Of a stretch of DNA of 64,000 nucleotides, positions 51,972-62,166 are shown one piece after another. Every line of letters begins with the position of its first letter. The stretch's first letter is position 1. The stretch covers positions 57,742 through 121,741 of the forward strand of contig JAEDED010000006.1 in assembly GCA_016293495.1 (NCBI GenBank). The letters run 5' to 3'. Origin of the DNA: Treponema sp. Its GTDB lineage: Bacteria; Spirochaetota; Spirochaetia; Treponematales; Treponemataceae. A program made the translations under genes and the position numbers. The notes under the pieces were generated by a model. That model had not been told where the DNA came from, did no database searches, and saw only the letters and a program-made list of their open reading frames with translations.

Positions 51972-52939
51972 TCTGTCCCCAGATTGTCAACATCGTAGTC
52001 ATAAATCTGCCAGATTCCGTCACGCTGCTGAACATAATATGTATACTGCTTTCTTTCGTAGAAGTTCTGGTTCTTGAACCATTCAATTACAACAACTTTT
52101 CCTTCTGTCTGAGAATATGTTGTTTTCTTAATTTCGAATTTTTCAGGAATTGCAACAATGTTTGTATCGATTCTTTCGGCCATGAGGTTTGCCTTAAAAT
52201 CTTCAATCATTTTTGCACATTCAGAGCTTGAAGAATTCTGATACTGACGTTTTCTCAAAGCATCTTTTTTAAGCAAAGATTCAAGGTTGATGTAGAGGAA
52301 GAACTGATCCCAGAGAGAACGCTGGCGTGCAACGATTGTCTGTTCTACAACTTTATCAGGACTGATTGCCTGTGGCTTTAAGATTTCTGCTGTCTGAGCC
52401 TGAACAGGAAGCATGTTTGAAGATGCTGCGTTAGGAGAAGGGCGGATTTCAAGTGTGAGGCGGTTTGATTTTAATTCAATCTGTTTTGCTTTATAAAGTT
52501 CAGGATAGAAGCTTAATTCAAGGTAGTAAATTGAAGGTTCGTTGAAATCAAGGTATTCTTTTACATTCTCAATGAAAGAATATTCTTCACCAGTTTCAAG
52601 TGAAATTTCGCGGAAGTAAACATACTGGTTTGTTGTTCTTTTTCTGACAATTTCTGCAGTCTGTTCAAGTTTTACATTTTTTACGTTAAAGGCAACAAAG
52701 TCTTCGCTGAACATTCTGTCGTCAGCAAGCTTAAAACGAAGTGTCTTGTTTCCGTTGTTGCGGATTGTTACATGAACAAAAATCGGATTGTTTTTAGCAC
52801 TTTCTGTGTAATACATCGTTCTGTCATAAAACTTGATTGAAACAGATGCATCATCATAATTCTGAATTTCACTTTGAGCAAAAATTGTATGTGCAAACAC
52901 TGTAAAAAATGCTATAATTAATATAGTAAGTTTTTTCAA
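51968..52939 (-). CDS. Exported protein of unknown function
   Basis: 323 residues with a signal peptide (MKKLTILIIAFFTVFAHTIFA). The N-terminal half (about 25-165) is beta-rich, with the strand pattern FVHVTIRNNGNKTLRFKLADD, resembling an Ig-like fold. The C-terminal part (about 225-323) contains helical and beta segments ending DGIWQIYDYDVDNLG. I do not recognise a family. It is coupled to the pseudo-receiver gene. A divergent promoter region with mfd lies upstream. Confidence 0.72.
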   Translation of the reverse strand: MKKLTILIIAFFTVFAHTIFAQSEIQNYDDASVSIKFYDRTMYYTESAKNNPIFVHVTIRNNGNKTLRFKLADDRMFSEDFVAFNVKNVKLEQTAEIVRKRTTNQYVYFREISLETGEEYSFIENVKEYLDFNEPSIYYLELSFYPELYKAKQIELKSNRLTLEIRPSPNAASSNMLPVQAQTAEILKPQAISPDKVVEQTIVARQRSLWDQFFLYINLESLLKKDALRKRQYQNSSSSECAKMIEDFKANLMAERIDTNIVAIPEKFEIKKTTYSQTEGKVVVIEWFKNQNFYERKQYTYYVQQRDGIWQIYDYDVDNLGTE

Positions 52940-52976
52940 AATTAATACCTCACAACTTTATTATCGGTAAAAACAA

Positions 52977-55900
52977 TTGAATACATTATTATCAAATTCA
53001 TTAATAGATGCAATAAATAACTGGGCTCCTCTTAAAGAACTTGTAAATAACTTAACAGATGACAAGTTAAATTTAACATACGAAGTTGAAGGTTTACAGG
53101 GAAGTTTTAACAGCCTTCTTACAGCTTTAATTGTAAAGGCAAATAAAAACCACTTTATCTCTCAGATTCAGTACCTTTCTGGAAAAAAAGCACAGAAGGA
53201 CGAAGCTGCAGTTTCTACCGACATTCTTTTGGTTGTACCTACAGAAAAAGACGAACAGTCAGTAATTACTGACCTTATGGCTTACACAGATGATACAGAA
53301 ATTATTTCTTTACCGTGGTGGAATACAGTTCCTTACAGAAGCTGTCCGCGTGGTGCTCATGTTTTTGGTCAGAGGGCCGGCGCGCTTGCAAAATTCCTGA
53401 GTAAAGACCAGAGACAGGTTGCTTCAAAAAAATCACGTATTTTTATAATGAACCAGAGGGCTTTTTTGACTCCGGTTCCGCCTGCTGATTATCTTAAAAA
53501 ATTTATTTTTAATCTTGAAGTGGGAATGAGATTTGATACGATAGAAATTGCAGAAAAGCTCACTTCTCTCGGTTATATCAGAGTTTCAAAGGTAAGCGTT
53601 CCCGGGGAATTTACACTTCGCGGTGAAGTACTTGATATTTTTCTTCCGTGCGAAGAAAACGCACACCGTATTGTTTTTGACTTTGATGAAATTGAAAACA
53701 TCAAGACTTTCTCAACTGACAGTCAGGCAACAATTGAAAGCGTTGACCGCGTGACAGTTTATCCGTCAAAAGAAATCCTGTGGGATTCTGAATTGATTGA
53801 TAACCTTGAAAAAAAGTTAAAGCCAGTATTTGCAGAAGCTGAACAGCTTTCGGATACTTACCAGATTGTAAAAGATAAAAATTCCCTGAGCCTGCTTGAA
53901 AAATTTGAACTTCTTTTAACAAGTCTTGATAATTCAAATGAAGCTGAAGGCGAGGAACTTTTGTATCCTGCAGTTTTTGACAGAATGTATTCGGTACTTG
54001 ATTACATTGACGAAAACACTCAGGTTATTTATTACGATTACGACAGATTAGTTAATGCTAAGGAAACTTTGCATAGAGAATATATGGGGCTTTTTAAGAA
54101 GGCTCGTTTTACAGATTTAGTATTAAGTCCCGAAAAAATTCTCTTTGATTTTGAAACCTTAAGTGCAAGACACGATAAAAACATTTTATACAGAACAATT
54201 CACTCAGAAAGCGAAGAGGAATCTAAAGCTCAAAACAGAAATCTTTTTAATCTTGAACTTGATCCTCCACGAAGCTTTTTTGGAAACATAAATTACTTAA
54301 AAGAACAGATAGGCGATTTACAGAAAGACAGCTGGAAAATCTACGTCTTAACAAACAACGAAAACCAGAACCTGCGCATTTGTGAAATCTTAAAAGATTA
54401 TACAGACAGCGGAAATAAAAACTGCCTCAAACTGATTCCTGAAGAAATCTCGGCCGGCTTTGCAATTCCTGACCTTAAACTTATGGTTATCCAGGAAAAC
54501 GAAATCTTCGGCCGTAAAAAACATATTCCTAAATCCCTGTCGCACGTAAAAAGTGCAGTTATTGATACTTTCGTTGATTTAAATCCTGGCGATTATGTAG
54601 TTCACGTAAATTACGGTATCGGAATTTTCAAAGGCATTGAACGCGTAAAGGCAATGGGCAATGAACGCGATTACATTAAGCTTGAATATGCAGATGAAGA
54701 ATTTGCATTTGTTCCAATTGAACAGGTAAACCTTGTTCAACGCTATATTGGTAACGAAGGAAATGCTCCAAAGATTGACCGCATCGGAAGCAAAGCCTGG
54801 GAGAACCGAAAGAACAAGGTTAAGAAGGCTGTCGAAGACCTTGCACAGAAACTCATTGATTTGTATTCAAGAAGAAAAGCCTCAGCAGGTTTTGCTTTCC
54901 CGAAGGATACAGAATGGCAGATTGCGTTTGAAGCGGCTTTTCCGTATGAAGATACGGCTGACCAGATTACAGTTACAAAAGAAATCAAATCTGACATGGA
55001 AAAGCCTGTTCCGATGGACCGACTTGTCTGCGGCGATGTTGGTTACGGAAAAACTGAAATTGCAATGAGGGCTGCTATGAAGGCAGTTCTTGGCGGTAAG
55101 CAGGTTGCATTTATGGCTCCTACAACAATTCTTGCAGAACAGCATTACGAAAGCTGTATTGAACGCTTCAAGAATTTTCCTGTAACGATTGCACAGCTTT
55201 CAAGATTCGTTTCTAAAAAAGATCAGAAAACGGCGCTTGAAAAACTTGAAAAGGGCGAAGTAGATATTTTAGTCGGAACACACCGTATTCTTTCTAATGA
55301 CGTTAAGTTCAAAAATCTCGGACTGATGATCATCGATGAAGAACAACGATTTGGCGTTAAAGATAAAGAAAAATTAAAGGTAATAAAAAACAATATCGAC
55401 TCACTTGCATTGTCGGCAACACCGATTCCGCGCTCGCTTCATATGAGCCTTTTGAAAATACGCGACATGAGTCTTTTGACAACACCGCCTCAGAACCGTC
55501 ATCCGATTGAAACAGTAATTGATGAATTTAACGAAGAAAAAATTGCACGCGCAATCCGATTTGAAGTTGACAGAGGCGGTCAGGTATTCTTTTTGCACAA
55601 CAGAGTAGAAACGCTCGAAGAAACAAGACTCAAGCTTGAACGTATTTGTCCAGAGATGTTAATCGATACTGCACATGGTCAGATGACAAGTGACGAGCTT
55701 GATGACATTTTCAGGCGCTTTAAAATGGGCGGCTTTCACGTGCTTGTTGCAACAACAATCATCGAAAACGGAATAGACATTCCGAACGTAAATACAATCA
55801 TCATCGACAGAGCCGACATGTACGGCGTAAGCCAGCTTTACCAGCTTCGCGGTCGTGTAGGCCGAAGCGATAAAAAAGCATACGCATATTTATTCTATCC

Positions 55901-56579
55901 GAAGAACAAAGTGCTTACAGAAGTTGCAATGAAGCGCCTTCAGGTAATAAGTGATTTTACAGAGCTTGGTTCAGGCTTTAAGATCGCAATGAAGGATATG
56001 GAAATCCGCGGTGCCGGAAACCTTCTCGGTCGTGACCAAAGCGGCGATGTTTACTCTGTAGGCTTTGACATGTACTTAAGGCTTTTAAACGAAGCCATTA
56101 ATGTACTTTCTCAGGCAAAGGATTATACTCCAGAAAGAGAAGTTCTTATGGAACTTGAATACACCGGCTTCATTCCGGATTCATACGTTCATAATCCGCA
56201 GACAAAAATGGAGATTTATAAAAAGATCGCCGCGGTGCAGACTAAGGATGAACTTGACGGTATTTATCTTGAACTTCTTGACCGCTTCGGACCGATTCCG
56301 GATGAAGTAATCAGTTTGATTACTATGGCAGAAATCAGATGTGTTTGTAAAAAACTTAACATTACTTCTGTTAAAGAGAAAAACGGTATTGTTGAAGTGG
56401 AATTTGCAAAGGTTTCAGAAATTAAAGTCGATAAAGTTTTGCGTTTAATTAAAGAAAACACAAATCTCGTAGCATTAAATGCCGCAAAGCCAAATATACT
56501 TGTCCTTAAGACTGGTAAAATTGGCCTTAAAGAAAAAAGCGAATTTATCTGCGAAAAGCTTTCAACTCTTGACAGCTAA
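52977..56579 (+). CDS. mfd: Transcription-repair coupling factor
   Basis: Removes RNA polymerase stalled at lesions and recruits excision repair. 1200 residues, full length. The start is TTG 52977; no ATG or strong ribosome-binding site is nearby. The UvrB-like N-terminal region has LLVVPTEKDEQSV. The RNA-polymerase-interacting domain contains DYVVHVNYGIGIFKGIE. The translocase has Walker A GDVGYGKTEIAMRA, IIDEEQRFG and TTIIENGIDIPNVNTIII. The C-terminal TRCF domain ends near ELLDRFGPIPDEV. Confidence 0.96.
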   Translation: MNTLLSNSLIDAINNWAPLKELVNNLTDDKLNLTYEVEGLQGSFNSLLTALIVKANKNHFISQIQYLSGKKAQKDEAAVSTDILLVVPTEKDEQSVITDLMAYTDDTEIISLPWWNTVPYRSCPRGAHVFGQRAGALAKFLSKDQRQVASKKSRIFIMNQRAFLTPVPPADYLKKFIFNLEVGMRFDTIEIAEKLTSLGYIRVSKVSVPGEFTLRGEVLDIFLPCEENAHRIVFDFDEIENIKTFSTDSQATIESVDRVTVYPSKEILWDSELIDNLEKKLKPVFAEAEQLSDTYQIVKDKNSLSLLEKFELLLTSLDNSNEAEGEELLYPAVFDRMYSVLDYIDENTQVIYYDYDRLVNAKETLHREYMGLFKKARFTDLVLSPEKILFDFETLSARHDKNILYRTIHSESEEESKAQNRNLFNLELDPPRSFFGNINYLKEQIGDLQKDSWKIYVLTNNENQNLRICEILKDYTDSGNKNCLKLIPEEISAGFAIPDLKLMVIQENEIFGRKKHIPKSLSHVKSAVIDTFVDLNPGDYVVHVNYGIGIFKGIERVKAMGNERDYIKLEYADEEFAFVPIEQVNLVQRYIGNEGNAPKIDRIGSKAWENRKNKVKKAVEDLAQKLIDLYSRRKASAGFAFPKDTEWQIAFEAAFPYEDTADQITVTKEIKSDMEKPVPMDRLVCGDVGYGKTEIAMRAAMKAVLGGKQVAFMAPTTILAEQHYESCIERFKNFPVTIAQLSRFVSKKDQKTALEKLEKGEVDILVGTHRILSNDVKFKNLGLMIIDEEQRFGVKDKEKLKVIKNNIDSLALSATPIPRSLHMSLLKIRDMSLLTTPPQNRHPIETVIDEFNEEKIARAIRFEVDRGGQVFFLHNRVETLEETRLKLERICPEMLIDTAHGQMTSDELDDIFRRFKMGGFHVLVATTIIENGIDIPNVNTIIIDRADMYGVSQLYQLRGRVGRSDKKAYAYLFYPKNKVLTEVAMKRLQVISDFTELGSGFKIAMKDMEIRGAGNLLGRDQSGDVYSVGFDMYLRLLNEAINVLSQAKDYTPEREVLMELEYTGFIPDSYVHNPQTKMEIYKKIAAVQTKDELDGIYLELLDRFGPIPDEVISLITMAEIRCVCKKLNITSVKEKNGIVEVEFAKVSEIKVDKVLRLIKENTNLVALNAAKPNILVLKTGKIGLKEKSEFICEKLSTLDS

Positions 56580-56610
56580 AATTGTAAATAATATGGGGAA
56601 TAAAAAAAAT

Positions 56611-58503
56611 ATGAGAAGAGTTAAAAGGTTTATTACAACTTTGCTTGTGCTGACTTTTTCAGCAGTAAACGCATATTCACTTCCGAAGTTTACGAATCTT
56701 GACGGAGAATGGGAATTTTTTCTTGAAAAATCACCGGAGCAGATTTTTTCGGCTGAAGGCTCAGAACTAAAAGGCGTAAAGCAGAATGTTCCAGGATTCT
56801 GGAATAAGGAAATTGAAAACCAGAAGGGCGTTAATCAACCGCACACTTACGGTTGTTACCGTCATACAGTTACAGGCCTTGATCCAAAACAGGAATATGC
56901 ATTTTTATTAAATGACACGCCTCAGTCAGCCTGTGCGATATTCGTAAACAGAAAACAGATTGCATCTTCCGGAAACCCTTTTAAGATTCTTACCGGCGAA
57001 AAGATTTTTCCTTCAGATTCACAAATAAAACCTCTGCACGGAGAATTTTATTCTGACAAAGACGGAAATGCAGAAATAGTAATTTTTATTGCAAATTTCT
57101 TTTACAGAAAATCAGGACTTTGGTCTTCTCTTTTAATCGGAACTTCTCAGGATATTTTTAACGTTAACACTATCATCCTCACTTTTTACACAATAGTTTT
57201 CGGCGTTCTGTTTTTTATCGGAATGTTAAACCTTATCCAGTTTTTTATTAACAAAAAAAGTAAGGAATATCTTTATCTTGGAATTGTTGCAATAGTCTTT
57301 GCACTCCGAATCGGAACGGCAGGGTACTGTTCACTTGGAACTTTATTTTCATGGTTTAATGCAAGCATAAAAATAAAATGTGAATTCCTCTGTCTCTGGC
57401 TTGCTCCGATTTATCTTTTGAGAACCTTATATTCTCTTTATCCTTCAGAAATAAAAAATGCAAAATTTCTGCAGTTTACAAAATTCTTCAGATACATTTA
57501 CTGCATAATCGGTTACACACTTGGTGTCCTTACACTTTTAACCCCTGCCAGAATCTGTAACGAATTTGTTCCAGTACTTCAGATGTATCAGGTTTCTGCA
57601 TCTGTTTACGTGATGGGACTTTGTATTTACAACATCATAAAAAAGAAAAAACATATTTTATATTTCTTTACAGGAATTTTATTTTTATCTCTCGGAGCTG
57701 TTCTTGATCTGATTTATACAAGAACGAGAACATCATTTCCGATTTCTGTATTCCCGTTCTTTCTGGTTGTATTTATTTTCTGTCTTCTTCATCTTCTTGC
57801 ATCGATTCAGAATGACATTTACAGAGATACAGTCAAGGTTTCTGAAAACCTTACAAAATTAAACGAAGCTTATCTCAAATTTGTTCCAAAGGAATTTCTT
57901 ACCTTACTCAATAAAGATGACATTACAAAAATCAAACTCGGCGATTACTCAAATATTGAAATGCCGATTATGTTTTCTAAAACTGTCATCAAAGGAAACC
58001 TTACAGCAGAAGAAACCTTCACGGTCTTTAATGAATATCTTGAATCAATTTCTCCTGTAATAAAAAGACACGGAGGCTTTGTAAGCAAATTCTTAAGTGG
58101 CGGTTTTATTGCAATATTCACAAATTATTCGATTGAGGCAGTTTCTGCCGCAGAAGAAATTATTTTCTGTACAAACAGGATTAACGAAAAGTACGCTGAC
58201 AAAAATCTTTCTGTTTCTACAAAAATCGGACTCCATTACGGCAAAATGATCATCGGAACAATCGGTGAAGAAAACAGAATGGATGACACAGTAATTTCTG
58301 ACACAGTAAACACTGCATCAAGAATTGAAAGCGTCTGTGAAAAACTTTCAAAAACCATAATACTTTCTCAAGAGCTTAAAGATAAAATAGAAACAGAATC
58401 ACCATATAACGGCCTTAAATTAATTCCTCTTAAAGCAATACAAGTTAAAGGAAAACAAAAACCGCTTCAGCTTTTTGAATACGTTGAAAAGGAGGATATC
58501 TAA
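56611..58503 (+). CDS. Seven-transmembrane receptor with class III cyclase domain lacking metal-binding Asp (C2-like half)
   Basis: 630 residues from ATG 56611 (GGGGAA upstream; ATG 56593 has no such site). A signal peptide is followed by a jelly-roll sensor domain (LDGEWEFFLEK, VPGFWNKEIE) of 7TMR-DISM type, seven membrane helices (about 185-400) and a class III cyclase domain (about 430-625). In the cyclase the two metal-binding Asp are Lys457 (MPIMFSK) and Gly497 (FLSGGF), while Asn567 and Arg571 (DTVNTASRIES), Lys493 and Thr560 are kept. Alone it should be inactive. The next gene carries the complementary residues, so the two probably form one active site. Confidence 0.85.
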   Translation: MRRVKRFITTLLVLTFSAVNAYSLPKFTNLDGEWEFFLEKSPEQIFSAEGSELKGVKQNVPGFWNKEIENQKGVNQPHTYGCYRHTVTGLDPKQEYAFLLNDTPQSACAIFVNRKQIASSGNPFKILTGEKIFPSDSQIKPLHGEFYSDKDGNAEIVIFIANFFYRKSGLWSSLLIGTSQDIFNVNTIILTFYTIVFGVLFFIGMLNLIQFFINKKSKEYLYLGIVAIVFALRIGTAGYCSLGTLFSWFNASIKIKCEFLCLWLAPIYLLRTLYSLYPSEIKNAKFLQFTKFFRYIYCIIGYTLGVLTLLTPARICNEFVPVLQMYQVSASVYVMGLCIYNIIKKKKHILYFFTGILFLSLGAVLDLIYTRTRTSFPISVFPFFLVVFIFCLLHLLASIQNDIYRDTVKVSENLTKLNEAYLKFVPKEFLTLLNKDDITKIKLGDYSNIEMPIMFSKTVIKGNLTAEETFTVFNEYLESISPVIKRHGGFVSKFLSGGFIAIFTNYSIEAVSAAEEIIFCTNRINEKYADKNLSVSTKIGLHYGKMIIGTIGEENRMDDTVISDTVNTASRIESVCEKLSKTIILSQELKDKIETESPYNGLKLIPLKAIQVKGKQKPLQLFEYVEKEDI

Positions 58504-58504
58504 A

Positions 58505-60400
58505 ATGAAAAAGCTTTTTACGATTCTTAGTTTAATGATTTTGACTTCATTCAGTATATTCTCTCAGGAATCTACCTTTGCAATTAAGGACTGGCACAGG
58601 CTTGAAAATAAAACTGTTGCATTAGACTGCGACTGGGATTTTTATTACGGAAGATTCGTTCCATATGGAAGCAAAGTAAGACCTGACCTTAAAGTAAAAA
58701 TTCCTCATCATTGGAATGATTACAAAATTGACGAACTGAATAACTTAAAAGAAGGAAAAGGCGCGGGTACTTTCAGGCTTAAAATTACTAACCTTAGACC
58801 TAATACAAAATATTCTTTCTTAACATACAAAGCTGCATTATCTGCTTTTGAAGTTTATGCTGATGACAATCTGATTTTTAAATCTGGTGAGATCAATGAA
58901 GATTTTAGAAAAACAAAAATGCAGCAGTACATGAACCTTGCAGAGTTTTCCTCTGACGCCAAAGGCTGTGTAACCTTGACCTTTTTTGTTTCAAATTATG
59001 AATACAGAAAAGGCGGGCTTCAAAGAACAATCAAGATTCAGGAAAGCAAATCTTATAAAGAAAAGTTTTTTAGAAAGCTGATTGTTTATGATCTTGTCGG
59101 TGGAACTTTAATAACAATCATCATTTACAGTTTTATTCTCTTTGGACTTGAAAAACAGAAAACACATCTTTATCTTGCGCTGTTCGTGCTTTCAATTTTT
59201 TTGAGAATCTTTACAGAGTCATATCCTGTAATAAAATATTTCTTTCCGCTCATACCTTATCACATAATGCTGCGCTTAGAATATATTGCATTGTTCTTTG
59301 CACCGGGAGTTTTTACGCTTTATGTAAATTCCCTGAACAAAAATATTTTCAAAAATGTAAATGCGCTCTTACTTGCATCTCCTGCATTTGTATTTTTACT
59401 TTTAGATATTGCATTACCTATAATTACCTTGAACAGACTTGTTCCAATTATGCAGATCTGGTGTTTTATATCAATTACAATAAACCTAATTTTTATCATT
59501 ATAAATGCATGTAAAGAAAAGAACATGATTACATACACGACACTGTTTACGATTATAATCATCGGATTCGGAACGTTTACAAACATTATGTACACAAGAG
59601 GAGTTGATCTTTTTAACGGTCACGAATTTCTTCCGGAATCGTTTGCACTTTACGGAATGTGCCAGACAATTTTACTTGCCTGGATTCAGAATAAGAACAG
59701 AGAAAAAGTTACTGAACTCAATAATTATCTAGAAGAAGTGAACAAAGCTTATTATAGATTTGTTCCAAAGGAATTTTTGAAATTCCTCAGTAAAAAAGAC
59801 ATTACCGAGCTTAATGCAGGTGAACTTCACAGTGCAAAAATGGCGATATTAAGTGCCGACATCAGAAACTTTACGACAATTTCTGAACAGCTTACTGAAA
59901 CAAAAGTTTTTGAAATGCTCAACTCTTATCTTAAAAAGATTGCACCGATCATCAGAAAGAACAACGGCATTATTGAAAAATATCTTGGCGACGGAATCAT
60001 TGCGATTTTTCCTGAAAGTGCAGAAAGCGCTCTTGTCTGTTCAATAGAAATGCAGGAACAGATGATTCAGCTTAGAAAAGAATTTGTAGAAAAGGAACTT
60101 CCGAAAATCAAAATCGGTATCGGAGTTCATTACGGAAATGTAACAATCGGAACAGGTGGAAACAGAGAACGAATTTCTGAAGTTTCAATTTCTAAAGATA
60201 TTGATATTACAGTAAAGGCCGAAGCTTCTACAAAAACATACCAGAGACCGATTATCGTTACAAAACCAGTTCTGATTGCTGCATTAAAAGAAGCAAAACT
60301 CCAGAACAGAAGCCTTAATTTTTCTGGAAGCAGAGTTAAGACAAATGATAATTCCGAGCTTTTCTACATCTACAATGACATAACCGGAAAAGCCTTGTAA
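58505..60400 (+). CDS. Seven-transmembrane receptor with class III cyclase domain lacking Asn/Arg (C1-like half)
   Basis: 631 residues from ATG 58505 with AGGAGG upstream, one base after the first cyclase. Same architecture: signal peptide, jelly-roll sensor (LDCDWDFYYGRF, IPHHWNDYKI), seven helices (about 190-400), cyclase domain (about 425-625). Metal-binding Asp452 (ILSADIRNFTTI) and Asp496 (KYLGDGIIAIF) are intact. The transition-state Asn and Arg are replaced by Asp567 and Lys571 (SKDIDITVKAEAS), in an ungapped alignment with its neighbour. Class III cyclases are dimers with two composite sites, so this half likely pairs with the preceding protein. cAMP versus cGMP is not settled. Confidence 0.85.
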   Translation: MKKLFTILSLMILTSFSIFSQESTFAIKDWHRLENKTVALDCDWDFYYGRFVPYGSKVRPDLKVKIPHHWNDYKIDELNNLKEGKGAGTFRLKITNLRPNTKYSFLTYKAALSAFEVYADDNLIFKSGEINEDFRKTKMQQYMNLAEFSSDAKGCVTLTFFVSNYEYRKGGLQRTIKIQESKSYKEKFFRKLIVYDLVGGTLITIIIYSFILFGLEKQKTHLYLALFVLSIFLRIFTESYPVIKYFFPLIPYHIMLRLEYIALFFAPGVFTLYVNSLNKNIFKNVNALLLASPAFVFLLLDIALPIITLNRLVPIMQIWCFISITINLIFIIINACKEKNMITYTTLFTIIIIGFGTFTNIMYTRGVDLFNGHEFLPESFALYGMCQTILLAWIQNKNREKVTELNNYLEEVNKAYYRFVPKEFLKFLSKKDITELNAGELHSAKMAILSADIRNFTTISEQLTETKVFEMLNSYLKKIAPIIRKNNGIIEKYLGDGIIAIFPESAESALVCSIEMQEQMIQLRKEFVEKELPKIKIGIGVHYGNVTIGTGGNRERISEVSISKDIDITVKAEASTKTYQRPIIVTKPVLIAALKEAKLQNRSLNFSGSRVKTNDNSELFYIYNDITGKAL

Positions 60401-60474
60401 TGTCATGTTTAATTGACTTATGACCTAATTATGTTAAAATTATAAAACAGACTTTATATAAAAGGAAAAAAATA

Positions 60475-61194
60475 GTGGGATATTTTACATTTATTGTTAT
60501 TACTGTAATACTATTTGGAATTTTAATGGCTGGAATTTTTCTCAAATTCAAGGTTTTTATTATTACAGGAATAGCCGGACTTCTCGTGATGGCTTTTGTC
60601 GGATGTAAACTTGTTTCAAGGTTTCAGGAAGAAAGAATAAACGAACTCACCGAAGCAATTGAATATGTTAAAGATGAAACAGTCCCAATGGAATTTTCGA
60701 TTAAGGAAAGTTCAAAAGGAAAGAAAGAAGTTACTGTCGGTTTTTACGATCTTGCAGGAAAATATATCGGTAAAAAATCAATTAAAATTGAAGGAAACGA
60801 TATTTATCTTGAGTTCAGGGTAATTAAACTCGACAGCAAAAACTATATGTTCTTTCCTTACGTAATTTATTCTAACAGCGTTTCAAGTGAAGAAGGAGAA
60901 AAAATCATCGGACTTTACAAGGGTAATGAAAATTTCCCGGCAATTTACAGACAGATTGAAACCTTCTTTGACAAAAATAAAATCGATCCTGAAAAGCTTC
61001 AGACTTACAAAGAAAAAATTGCGGAATTATACGGATACGTTCTCGAAGACAAGCTTGATTTAGTTGAAGACCAGTTTGGAAGTGCAGTTCACGATTATGA
61101 AAAGCAGGGAATTACTAAATTCAAAAACGGTTATACATATCAGGTAATCTGTCATACACATACCGGCTCAATCGAAGTTCAAAAAAAATACTAA
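60475..61194 (+). CDS. Membrane protein of unknown function, paralog of the next gene
   Basis: 239 residues from GTG 60475 (AAAGGA upstream). Two adjoining N-terminal membrane helices (about 4-45) and a short helical linker (EERINELTEAIEYV) lead to a mixed alpha/beta domain (about 60-239) with KKEVTVGFYDLAGKYIGKKS. The following gene shows the same plan and linker (EKRIKELNTYVQNL), so they are probably paralogous partners. The domain is not recognised. They follow the cyclase pair on the same strand after a 74-base gap, so a functional link is possible but unproven. Confidence 0.7.
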   Translation: MGYFTFIVITVILFGILMAGIFLKFKVFIITGIAGLLVMAFVGCKLVSRFQEERINELTEAIEYVKDETVPMEFSIKESSKGKKEVTVGFYDLAGKYIGKKSIKIEGNDIYLEFRVIKLDSKNYMFFPYVIYSNSVSSEEGEKIIGLYKGNENFPAIYRQIETFFDKNKIDPEKLQTYKEKIAELYGYVLEDKLDLVEDQFGSAVHDYEKQGITKFKNGYTYQVICHTHTGSIEVQKKY

Positions 61195-61206
61195 ACAGGA
61201 AACAAA

Positions 61207-62097
61207 ATGAATAACTTAAACGCAACAGCAGTTTTCTCTATGATATTAAAGGGAATACTTCAGATTCTCAGTCCTTTTATAATTGTGCTTATAAGCGCAA
61301 TTATTATTTATTCGATTTTTACAGCCTGCAGTACTAAGTTTTTAACCCGTGATGGCCGACACACAAACTTCGGCAAACTTCTTCTCGGCGGTTTTTCAAA
61401 ATCCATAACAATGATTATAGAAAAGCTCCCGGGTATTCTTATCATTGCAATTGCCATTACCGGAGTGTCTATGGCTTCGGCATTTTTTAACCAGTTTACA
61501 ACAATCTGGGAACAGGAAAAACGCATCAAGGAATTAAACACATACGTTCAAAATCTTTCTAATTCTGAAGACATTGCAATCATTACAGTTAAGGACAGAA
61601 ATGTTGTTGCAAACCAGATTTACAGTACTTATGTTATTGAAGTAATTGATAACATCACAGGCGAAATTGTTACTGAAGAAGAAATCAGACTTTCTGGTAA
61701 AGAATTAAAACTTGATTCACTTGTAGTTAACTTTGATTATTCAGATATTGAAACAGGAAAAAACAAAAACGTTGCATTCCCTTATAAAATCTTTTCTGAA
61801 AAGCTTGCACCAGACAACGGAATCAAGCTTAAGACAATTTTTTCTTTGGATGATATAGACGACATTCTTGAGCTCGAAGCTGATTCAGCTTACGGACTTA
61901 CAAGAGATGCTTTTATAAAAAGGGCAAAAGAATTTATTGCAATCATTAAAGATCCTGTTAAGTCACGCGAAATGGGAATTAAAAGTTCTTATGGACAGAC
62001 AATTTCTATTCCTTCAAATGCCAAACCTGGCGACAAATATTTTGTAAGAATTACAGGAGTAGGCGGGCTTACACTTGCAGGCGGGCCTTCACTTTAA
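61207..62097 (+). CDS. Membrane protein of unknown function, paralog of the previous gene
   Basis: 296 residues. Two membrane helices (about 12-38 and 72-95) are followed by the linker EKRIKELNTYVQNL and an extracytoplasmic domain (about 120-296) with IITVKDRNVVANQIY and NVAFPYKIFSEKLAPDNGIK. These resemble the preceding protein's segments (MFFPYVIYSNSVSSEEGEK). ATG 61207 is preceded by CAGGAAA. Shared topology suggests a two-subunit membrane assembly. Confidence 0.7.
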   Translation: MNNLNATAVFSMILKGILQILSPFIIVLISAIIIYSIFTACSTKFLTRDGRHTNFGKLLLGGFSKSITMIIEKLPGILIIAIAITGVSMASAFFNQFTTIWEQEKRIKELNTYVQNLSNSEDIAIITVKDRNVVANQIYSTYVIEVIDNITGEIVTEEEIRLSGKELKLDSLVVNFDYSDIETGKNKNVAFPYKIFSEKLAPDNGIKLKTIFSLDDIDDILELEADSAYGLTRDAFIKRAKEFIAIIKDPVKSREMGIKSSYGQTISIPSNAKPGDKYFVRITGVGGLTLAGGPSL

Positions 62098-62166
62098 TTA
62101 ATAATTTGTTGTTACGCTGGTTGTCGAAATATTTATAAAAGGCATTTGAAGAAGAGAAGGAGAAAT

